Shown: positions 29,887 to 35,920 of the stretch, in pieces | Layout: each line of letters opens with the position of its first letter | Numbering within the stretch: the stretch's first letter is position 1 | Source of the DNA: Nitrospira sp. CG24E | Lineage (GTDB): Bacteria > Nitrospirota > Nitrospiria > Nitrospirales > Nitrospiraceae | Assembly (NCBI GenBank): GCA_002869895.2 | Contig: NEWP02000004.1 | Span: 1-35,920 of the forward strand | DNA: 35,920 nucleotides | Direction of reading: 5' to 3' | Made by a program: the position numbers and the translations under genes | Notes under the pieces: generated by a model | What the model was told of the DNA's origin: nothing | The model's database searches: none | Seen by the model: only the letters and a program-made list of their open reading frames with translations

Positions 29887-30912
29887 ATGTTTGTCGATGA
29901 AGTCCGCATCCATATCAAAGCCGGCAGAGGTGGGGACGGTTCCTGCAGCTTTCGCCGAGAAAAATTTGTGCCGCGCGGGGGGCCTGACGGTGGCGATGGC
30001 GGCCATGGAGGCCATGTCGTGTTTGAAGCGTCGCCTCGCATGACCACACTCCTCGACCTCCGATATCAGAAACACTACGAAGCCGAAGCCGGTCGCCAGG
30101 GTGGCGCCGCCAATTGCTCTGGAAGAACCGGAGAGGATGTCGTGGTGGCGATTCCAGTCGGTACCGTGATCTACGATGCGGAAACCAATGAGCTGTTGGC
30201 CGACCTGGTCATGCCTGGACAGCGGTTCGTAGGAGCGCATGGGGGCCGTGGCGGACGAGGGAATAGCCATTTCGCCACCTCCACCAATCGCACACCCACA
30301 GAATTTGAGACGGGCACAGAAAGCGAAGAACGCTCGCTCAGACTCGAGCTGAAACTGTTGGCCGACGTCGGGCTCGTAGGTTTTCCCAATGCCGGGAAAT
30401 CGACCCTCATCGCCGCAATTTCAGCAGCGCGGCCGAAGATCGCCGACTATCCCTTCACCACACTGACCCCAAACCTGGGGATCGTCCGCTGGGGAGAAAA
30501 GGAAAGTTTTGCCGTCGCCGACATTCCGGGAATCATCGAAGGCGCCCATGAAGGGAAGGGATTGGGATTCCAATTTCTTCGGCATATCGAACGCACATCA
30601 TTTTTGCTGCACATGATCGATGTATCGGAATGGGCTCCCGATGAGCCTGTCAAGACCTTCGAAATCATCCGTCAGGAGTTAGCCGCCTACGATGAGCCAA
30701 TCACCACACGTCCCTTCGCGGTGATCGCAACGAAAATCGACCTGGCTGGCGACAAAGCTCGCCTGATTGAGTTACAGAAGTACTGTGCGGGTCACGGGTA
30801 TCCATGCCTCCCGATCTCTGCCGCCACGAGAGAAGGACTGACGGAACTTGTCACCTATGTCGGGCAACAGGTGGCGAAGCTTCGAGCCGCACCATGCGCG
30901 ACAAACTCCTAA
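29887..30912 (+). CDS. obgE: Obg family GTPase
   Basis: This 341-residue Obg/CgtA GTPase acts in late 50S ribosome assembly and stringent-response signalling. Residues 1-158 form the Gly-rich Obg fold (GRGGDGSCSFRREKFVPRGG, GGDGGHGGHV). The G domain has GFPNAGKST (165-173), TTLTPNLG, DIPG (212-215), the NKxD-equivalent ATKIDLAG and the SAATREG loop. A variable C-terminal extension is short here. It is 123 bases downstream of rpmA; no gene lies between. The last 19 bases overlap proB. Confidence 0.96.
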   Translation: MFVDEVRIHIKAGRGGDGSCSFRREKFVPRGGPDGGDGGHGGHVVFEASPRMTTLLDLRYQKHYEAEAGRQGGAANCSGRTGEDVVVAIPVGTVIYDAETNELLADLVMPGQRFVGAHGGRGGRGNSHFATSTNRTPTEFETGTESEERSLRLELKLLADVGLVGFPNAGKSTLIAAISAARPKIADYPFTTLTPNLGIVRWGEKESFAVADIPGIIEGAHEGKGLGFQFLRHIERTSFLLHMIDVSEWAPDEPVKTFEIIRQELAAYDEPITTRPFAVIATKIDLAGDKARLIELQKYCAGHGYPCLPISAATREGLTELVTYVGQQVAKLRAAPCATNS

Positions 30913-32015
30913 AAGAAACCACCCGCATCGTCATCAAGATTGGGAGCAGTCTCGTCGCGTCCCGAGATACAGGGCTGCGCCCCGAACAGATCGATCGGCT
31001 CGCGGATGAGATCGCGGCACTCAGGTCCAGCGGACGTGAGATCTTGATCGTCTCTTCCGGCGCGATTGTTTCCGGCATCAAAAAGTTGGGCCTCAAAGAA
31101 TACCCCAAGAGCCTCCCGGTGAAGCAGGCGGCTGCGGCAGTCGGCCAGAGCCGACTCATGTGGGCCTATGAAAAATCGTTTGAGCGGGTTGATGTCAAGG
31201 TGGCGCAAATCCTCCTTACTCACCAGGATCTCGCCGATCGGAGGCGATTTCTCAATGCACGCCACACTCTGACTGCGCTGATCGGGTTCGGCGTCATCCC
31301 CATCATCAATGAAAACGATACGGTCGCAGTGGATGAAATCCGCGTGGGAGATAACGATACCCTGGCGGCCGAAGTGGCCCATCTGGTCGACGCGGAACTG
31401 CTCATCATCCTGTCCGATATCGACGGCCTATTCACGGAGGACCCGCGCAAGAATCCAACAGCCACGCTGATCCCCTTGATTCCTGAGATTACCCAAGAAA
31501 TCGAGGAACGAGCCGGCGTGTCCACCACTTTTGAAGGAACCGGGGGTATGGCCACGAAAATCCGAGCGGCCAAGAAGGTCAGTGAGTATGGCGTAGCGAC
31601 CTTGATCTTGCACGGGAAAAAGCCAGGGCTCCTTCCACAAGTATTAGCCGGCGGACCAGGCGGCAGCCTCTTCCTCGCGAAGGAACGCCGCTTCACCAGT
31701 CGCAAACATTGGATCGCCTTTACCCTCAGGCCGCGCGGAACTCTGACTCTTGACCCAGGGGCCGTCGAGGCGCTAGCCATGCGCGGGAAGAGCCTATTGG
31801 CTTCCGGCATCCTGAATGTCGGCGGTTCGTTCGAATCGGGAGATGCGGTCGGTTGTCTCGACCAGGAGGGTAGGGAATTCGCCAAAGGACTCGTGAACTT
31901 CTCCTCCGACACCTTGGCACGGATCAAAGGGCTCAAAACGACCGAGATCCAGCAGCAGCTCGGCCCGCAGGAATATGAGGAAGTCATACATCGGGACAAC
32001 CTCGTAATTCTCTAG
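30894..32015 (+). CDS. proB: glutamate 5-kinase
   Basis: This 373-residue ProB phosphorylates glutamate as the first step of proline synthesis. The amino-acid-kinase domain (about 1-260) has RIVIKIGSSLVASRD, SSGAIVSGIKKL, NENDTVAVDEIRVGDNDTL (in parts NENDTVAVDE, RVGDNDTL) and a Gly-rich GTGGMATKIRAAKK loop. A C-terminal PUA domain (about 280-373) has LTLDPGAVEALAMRGKSLL and GLVNFSSDTLARIKG. I chose ATG 30894, which gives the family N-terminus MRDKLLKETTRIVIKIG and overlaps obgE by 19 bases; no separate ribosome-binding site is visible, so translational coupling is likely. Its TAG abuts a dispersed repeat. Confidence 0.95.
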   Translation: MRDKLLKETTRIVIKIGSSLVASRDTGLRPEQIDRLADEIAALRSSGREILIVSSGAIVSGIKKLGLKEYPKSLPVKQAAAAVGQSRLMWAYEKSFERVDVKVAQILLTHQDLADRRRFLNARHTLTALIGFGVIPIINENDTVAVDEIRVGDNDTLAAEVAHLVDAELLIILSDIDGLFTEDPRKNPTATLIPLIPEITQEIEERAGVSTTFEGTGGMATKIRAAKKVSEYGVATLILHGKKPGLLPQVLAGGPGGSLFLAKERRFTSRKHWIAFTLRPRGTLTLDPGAVEALAMRGKSLLASGILNVGGSFESGDAVGCLDQEGREFAKGLVNFSSDTLARIKGLKTTEIQQQLGPQEYEEVIHRDNLVIL

Positions 32016-32051
32016 CCGGCTGCTGAAAAAGCCCGCCAGCTTCGTTCTCGC
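32016..32051 (+). repeat. stop-codon-abutting repeat, copy 3
   Basis: Immediately after the proB TAG the sequence reads CCGGCTGCTGAAAAAGCCCG, then CCAGCTTCGTTCTCGC, the clearest copy of the motif also found at 20663 and 12636 (minus). It fills the 42-bp proB-nadD gap and so forms the 5' leader of nadD, which has no visible Shine-Dalgarno sequence. Confidence 0.65.
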
Positions 32052-32057
32052 TACGTT

Positions 32058-32804
32058 ATGATGTCACCAGATTCTGAATCTCAACCCTCAGCGCTCAACA
32101 CTCAGGTCCCGGCACCGAGTACGCGTCTCGGACTATTGGGCGGCAGTTTTGACCCGGTGCATAACGGTCACCTGGCTATTGCACAGCAGACCCGCGAGGC
32201 TCTCGATCTCGACCGAATCCTCTTCATCCCCACGAGTCACCCGCCCCATAAGCCAACCGGCAGTCTGGCGCCGGCGCAAGACCGTTATGAGATGGTTCGC
32301 CTCGCCATCGCCTCAGACCCATCTCTCGCCATCTCGGACGTGGAAATCCGCCGGCCAGGCAAGTCCTACTCCATCGATACCATTCGCATGCTGCAGCAAG
32401 AATATGGAACACACACTCAACTATTTTTCCTAATCGGGCTCGATGCCTTTCTGGATTTCCCATCCTGGCGCGACCCCCTGACAATACTGGAACTCTGCTC
32501 CTTCGTCGTCCTCTCCCGGCCCGGTCTATCGTTTCGCTCCCTCTCAACCATCTCGTTGCTTCCGCCGATTCCCTACTCGGCGCTCACAGACCTGGATACA
32601 GGACAGACTTCCAGAATCGAGACACCCCTTGGAACCCAACGCCTGATCTATCTCAAACTCCCACCCAGCCCGATCTCGGCATCGGATGTTCGCTCTCGAA
32701 TCAGGCAAGGACTCTCTGTGGCAAATCTGTTGCCGCCCTTAGTGGAATCTTATATACTCCAGCATCATCTCTACCAAGAGGAGCGCGATCGTACAAACAG
32801 CTAG
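32058..32804 (+). CDS. nadD: nicotinate-nucleotide adenylyltransferase
   Basis: This 248-residue NadD joins nicotinate mononucleotide and ATP to form NaAD in NAD synthesis. The nucleotidyltransferase motifs are GLLGGSFDPVHNGHLAIA (with the HxGH-type signature) and the C-terminal ISASDVRSRIRQGLS. PTSHPPHKP and YSIDTIRMLQQEYG are also family-typical. The first 24 residues (MMSPDSESQPSALNTQVPAP and on) are an unconserved extension; no alternative in-frame start lies nearer to the fold, so the ATG at 32058 (or 32061) was kept. It precedes rsfS, a common pairing. Confidence 0.94.
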   Translation: MMSPDSESQPSALNTQVPAPSTRLGLLGGSFDPVHNGHLAIAQQTREALDLDRILFIPTSHPPHKPTGSLAPAQDRYEMVRLAIASDPSLAISDVEIRRPGKSYSIDTIRMLQQEYGTHTQLFFLIGLDAFLDFPSWRDPLTILELCSFVVLSRPGLSFRSLSTISLLPPIPYSALTDLDTGQTSRIETPLGTQRLIYLKLPPSPISASDVRSRIRQGLSVANLLPPLVESYILQHHLYQEERDRTNS

Positions 32805-32832
32805 GTCTACGGCCCTCGCCATTGCCAGGGCC

Positions 32833-33213
32833 ATGCGGGATAAGAAGGCCACCGATGCTCTCGTCCTCCAGGTAGCCCCGCTAACCTCCGTTGCCGACTA
32901 CCTGGTCATAGGCTCTGCGGATTCGGATCGTCAAGCCGGCGCCATCGCGGACCATATCGACGGCATCCTCTCTCGTTCCGGCTCCAAACCGCTGAGCGTC
33001 GAAGGCAAGCGATCCTCTCAGTGGGTAGTGATGGATTTTGGCGATGTCGTCGCCCATATTTTCAGACAAGATGTCCGGGAACATTACGCACTCGAACGGT
33101 TGTGGGCCGACGCGAAGCGCATCGCCATCCCGGACAAACCGCCGGCCACAAAACCGGCTGGTGTCGCACGGCCCGTGAAACGGAAAAAGGCATCCGTAAA
33201 AACCAAGGCCTAG
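32833..33213 (+). CDS. rsfS: ribosome silencing factor RsfS
   Basis: This 126-residue RsfS (Iojap/DUF143) binds L14 on the 50S subunit and blocks subunit joining in starvation. Signatures are DKKATDALVLQVAPLTSVAD (the usual DKKAEDIVVLDV-type start), YLVIGSADSDRQAGAIADHI, WVVMDFGDVVAHIFRQDVRE and YALERLWADA. The C-terminal 30 residues are Lys/Pro-rich. The codons just upstream of the ATG (TALAIARA) read like the missing first helix of the family, but contain no ATG, GTG or TTG; the true start may be non-standard or the helix lost. Confidence 0.9.
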   Translation: MRDKKATDALVLQVAPLTSVADYLVIGSADSDRQAGAIADHIDGILSRSGSKPLSVEGKRSSQWVVMDFGDVVAHIFRQDVREHYALERLWADAKRIAIPDKPPATKPAGVARPVKRKKASVKTKA

Positions 33214-33217
33214 ACCG

Positions 33218-34618
33218 ATGCTCCGACTGCTCATTACCATCTTTCTTATCGCTACCGGAATCTTCCTCTATAGCTATTTCCGCGAACTGAATCCCGGAGC
33301 GGTCTCGGTTCGGACCAGTCCCTCCATCCAGTTCGAACTGAGCCCTATCACACTCGTCGTCTTTTCCATGGCTGTGGGCGCCGTGCTCGTGGCTATGGCA
33401 GTGGGTATGAGGCAAACTGCCCACGCCATCGGCAACTGGCGCAACACGCGGCTGTTGCGCCGCAAGGAAAAGATCGATGCGCTCCATCGCGACGGCACCC
33501 ACGCTTTCATGTCGAAACGCACTGTCGAAGCCATTGGCCTGTTCGAACGGGCGCTGGCAATGGATCCCAGTCGTGTCGATTCGCTGCTCTGGCTGGGAAA
33601 TATTTACCGCGCGGAAGGCAACTTCGCCGAGGCCATCAGCCTCCATCAACGAGCGAGTCGTGTCGATGATCGTAACATCGAGATTCTACTGGAGTTGGCA
33701 AACGACCTGGAGGGCGCCAAGCGCTATGAAGATGCGTTGCAGACCCTGCACAAGATGCTCAAGGTCGAACCGGATAACCTCACCGCGCTCATCCGCAAAC
33801 GCGATCTGTTGATCAGGCTCGAAAAGTGGAGCGAGGCCCTCGAAATCCAACATCGCCTCCTCAAAGCCAACCTGCCGGAGCCTGAACGCCAGGCCGCAGC
33901 CCATCTCCTCACCGGCTGTACCTACGAGGTCGGACGCCAACTGCTGGAGCGTGGCCACCCAGATAAAGCCCGGCGCTACTTCCGCGGCGCCATTAAGAAA
34001 GACCGCACGTTTTTGCCTGCCTATATCGGCATCGGTGAAATCTTGATCCGGGAAAGCAAGACCAAGCAGGCAGTCGAAATTCTTAAAAAAGTCTACGCCA
34101 AAACCCGCAGTATCATCATTCTGCACCGCCTGGAAGAGCTCTTTCTCGAACAGGGTGAACCCAGCGAAATTATCCGTGTCTATCAAGAGGCCCTCCGGCA
34201 AGACCCGAATAACCCTGCCCTGCAGTTCTATTTAGGTAAACTCTACTACCGACTCGAAATGGTCGACGAAGCCTTCGACATCCTCTCGACCGTCGAAGGG
34301 ATACAGGACCAGTTGGTCGATTACCATAAGATCATGGCCAATCTCTTTCTCCGCAAGCAACAGATGGAGGAGGCCGTCATCGAACTCAAGAAAGCGCTGC
34401 ATTTCAAAAAGCGCGTGGTTGTCCCCTATGTCTGTACCGCCTGCCAGCAAGAATCGACCGAATGGTCCGGTCGGTGCCGAAGCTGTGGAACCTGGAATAC
34501 GTTGGTCGCGCTGCCATGGCCCAATGCCGATCAACCGGCCTCCGGTCAAGACCGCGGCCCCCTCCCAGTCTCCGCCGTTCCCTACCAGGGCATTGCTTCT
34601 CCGTTTGAAACCGTGTAG
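33218..34618 (+). CDS. lapB: LapA-LapB fusion, LPS-synthesis regulator
   Basis: This 466-residue protein begins with a LapA-like module (about 1-70): a first membrane helix (LRLLITIFLIATGIFLYSYF), the LNPGAVSVRTS loop and a second helix (LVVFSMAVGAVLVAMAVG). It continues with a LapB/YciM body of about eight TPR repeats (about 85-395) and a C-terminal rubredoxin-type zinc module with Cys406, Cys409, Cys420 and Cys423. In E. coli LapB (YciM) controls LpxC turnover and LPS output, with LapA encoded next to it. Here both are one polypeptide. The Pro-rich C-terminal 40 residues extend beyond the usual end. It starts four bases after rsfS. Confidence 0.88.
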   Translation: MLRLLITIFLIATGIFLYSYFRELNPGAVSVRTSPSIQFELSPITLVVFSMAVGAVLVAMAVGMRQTAHAIGNWRNTRLLRRKEKIDALHRDGTHAFMSKRTVEAIGLFERALAMDPSRVDSLLWLGNIYRAEGNFAEAISLHQRASRVDDRNIEILLELANDLEGAKRYEDALQTLHKMLKVEPDNLTALIRKRDLLIRLEKWSEALEIQHRLLKANLPEPERQAAAHLLTGCTYEVGRQLLERGHPDKARRYFRGAIKKDRTFLPAYIGIGEILIRESKTKQAVEILKKVYAKTRSIIILHRLEELFLEQGEPSEIIRVYQEALRQDPNNPALQFYLGKLYYRLEMVDEAFDILSTVEGIQDQLVDYHKIMANLFLRKQQMEEAVIELKKALHFKKRVVVPYVCTACQQESTEWSGRCRSCGTWNTLVALPWPNADQPASGQDRGPLPVSAVPYQGIASPFETV

Positions 34619-34635
34619 GTTTTCGGACAGTCCGG

Positions 34636-34825
34636 CCCACATTATTCACGAGGGTTCGTGACGAAACCGCCGAGACGCCAAGCGAGATGGGCGCGCGGAG
34701 ACGTGAGGGAGGGAGGCATACTTGAAACAGTATGTTGACCGACCGAGCGGCGAGCCCGCCCGCCGTCAGGCTTGTCGCAGCGGCGTATCGGCGGTTGCAG
34801 TAGAAGCCTTCGTGAATGATGCGGG
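34636..34825. repeat. 190-bp palindromic element upstream of bioB
   Basis: The two ends are imperfect inverted repeats: 34636-34682 against the reverse complement of about 34780-34825, sharing CATTATTCACGA-GG-TTC and ACCGCCGA-ACGCC. The centre has an inner hairpin, CATACT (34719-34724)/AGTATG with a 6-base loop. The whole segment fills the lapB-bioB gap with no open frame of coding character. It looks like a MITE or a large REP-like palindrome and may end lapB transcripts. Bases 34826-34894 form the bioB leader, with GGAG five bases before its ATG. Confidence 0.6.
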
Positions 34826-34894
34826 CTAACTGCCTCACGCAAGTGCAGCCACCCGCATCGCAGTCAATGAACTTCAACAGATGATGGAGTATCC

Positions 34895-35890
34895 ATGGTC
34901 GACTATCAGGACTTCGCTGCCAAAGCTTTGCGCGATGAGACGCTGACACGAAGCGAGTGTCAGGCCGTCATCGAGAGCCCGGATGAGCAGTTGCTGGGAC
35001 TCCTCCAAGCAGCCTTCACCGTTCGATCCCACTATTTCGGCAAAACCGTTCGGCTCCAGATGTTGCAGAACGCCAAGAGCGGAGCCTGCCAGGAGGACTG
35101 CCACTACTGTTCACAGTCTGCGATCTCCACCGCTCCCATCGAACGCTATAACCTCGTGTCTCAGCAACAGATGATGGACGGCGCCCGACAGGCAGCTGCC
35201 TCAAAGGCCCAACGCTATTGCATCGTCATCAGCGGTCGAAGCCCCTTGGATCGTGAAATCGACGAGATCGCCGGAGCCGTGCGCTCGATCAAGCAGGAGA
35301 TTCCGATTCAGATTTGCTGTTCACTGGGCCTCATGAATGAACAACAGGCCAAGCGACTGAAGGCGGCGGGAGTCGACCGAGTGAACCATAACTTGAATAC
35401 GAGCGAAGCCTTTCACGCAGAAATCTGCACCACCCATACCTTCCAAGACCGGCTCAGCACCATCCGGAATGCGCGGGCAGCAGGATTGGAAATCTGTTCC
35501 GGCGGGATCGTGGGAATGGGAGAGAAAGATGAAGATCTCATCGACCTAGCCATGGCCCTGATCGACGTGAAGCCGGACTCAATTCCACTCAACACACTCC
35601 ACCCAGCGGCAGGCACGCCGCTAGAGAACTGTGACAATTTAACGCCTCAACGCTGCTTGAAAGTTCTCTGCCTCTTCCGGTTCCTGCACCCACGCACTGA
35701 ACTCCGCGTGGCCGGAGGCCGTGAACATAACCTCCGCAGCCTCCAGCCGTTAGCGCTCTATCCAGCCGACTCCATCTTCGTGAACGGCTACCTCACAACA
35801 CCAGGCCAGCCAGCCCCAGAAGTCTGGGGCATGATTGAGGATCTAGGATTTAAGATTGAAGTGGATTACCAACAGCCGGTGGCAGGCTGA
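34895..35890 (+). CDS. bioB: biotin synthase
   Basis: This 331-residue radical-SAM enzyme inserts sulfur into dethiobiotin. The [4Fe-4S] motif is SGACQEDCHYCSQS (Cys65, Cys69, Cys72), followed by SAM-binding and [2Fe-2S]-site elements around IQICCSLGLMNEQQA, VNHNLNTSEAFHAEI, CSGGIVGMGE and FRFLHPRTELRVAGGREHN (in parts FRFLHPRTELR, VAGGREHN). The final FVNGYLTTPGQPAPE matches the family. Length is normal. Other bio genes are not in the window. GGAG lies five bases before the ATG. Confidence 0.96.
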   Translation: MVDYQDFAAKALRDETLTRSECQAVIESPDEQLLGLLQAAFTVRSHYFGKTVRLQMLQNAKSGACQEDCHYCSQSAISTAPIERYNLVSQQQMMDGARQAAASKAQRYCIVISGRSPLDREIDEIAGAVRSIKQEIPIQICCSLGLMNEQQAKRLKAAGVDRVNHNLNTSEAFHAEICTTHTFQDRLSTIRNARAAGLEICSGGIVGMGEKDEDLIDLAMALIDVKPDSIPLNTLHPAAGTPLENCDNLTPQRCLKVLCLFRFLHPRTELRVAGGREHNLRSLQPLALYPADSIFVNGYLTTPGQPAPEVWGMIEDLGFKIEVDYQQPVAG

Positions 35891-35920
35891 CGGCTCAACC
35901 GTGAGTACTCGAACGGTTCG

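Overview
The window looks like a chromosomal segment of a Nitrospira-type bacterium (Nitrospirota). This is an inference from moderate-to-high GC, the core order rplU-rpmA-obgE-proB-nadD-rsfS-lapB-bioB, strong similarity to Nitrospira-style proteins, and several dispersed short repeat families of a kind I associate with that genus. No rRNA, tRNA, CRISPR array, transposase or integrase gene could be supported.

Layout. Positions 1-5660 are an accessory patch: an orphan CopG-type antitoxin, a secreted PHB-depolymerase-like esterase, a Phd/ParE toxin-antitoxin pair, two tandem paralogous GNAT acetyltransferases and a HEPN-like protein. The last three genes lie between two copies, in opposite orientation, of a MITE-like repeat (2280-2546 and 5410-5609). 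Positions 5664-10669 are core: mutS2 divergent from gap-pgk. The pgk 3' end is joined out of frame to the C-terminal stump of a BrnT-like toxin whose antitoxin gene is intact (10603-11050). Two truncated-haemoglobin genes follow; the group 1 gene carries a one-base frameshift. Then come a repeat-rich stretch and a double-CDGSH iron-sulfur protein.

Positions 13873-18592 form a long leftward cluster of small redox/electrophile-type enzymes (NmrA-like reductase, DUF5069 protein, pirin, FrnE/DsbA-like thiol oxidoreductase, SnoaL-like protein, two VOC-fold proteins) behind a good sigma-70-like promoter near 18565-18592. Positions 18873-23564 hold gpmA, an exported beta-barrel protein, a translationally coupled ATP-grasp ligase plus zinc metallopeptidase pair, and a low-molecular-weight phosphatase. 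Positions 23640-26415 carry ttcA and the methionine-salvage genes mtnB-mtnD-mtnC, followed by convergent msrA, a PilZ protein, pal and a 48-residue membrane protein.

Positions 29173-35890 form a rightward core block: ribosomal proteins L21 and L27, the Obg GTPase, glutamate 5-kinase, NaMN adenylyltransferase, ribosome silencing factor, a LapA-LapB fusion controlling LPS synthesis, and biotin synthase, the last preceded by a 190-bp palindromic repeat. The most unusual items are the pgk/toxin-stump junction, the inverted MITE pair around the GNAT/HEPN island, a repeat motif that starts immediately after the stop codon of three unrelated genes, the ATP-grasp/peptidase couple, and the frameshifted haemoglobin.
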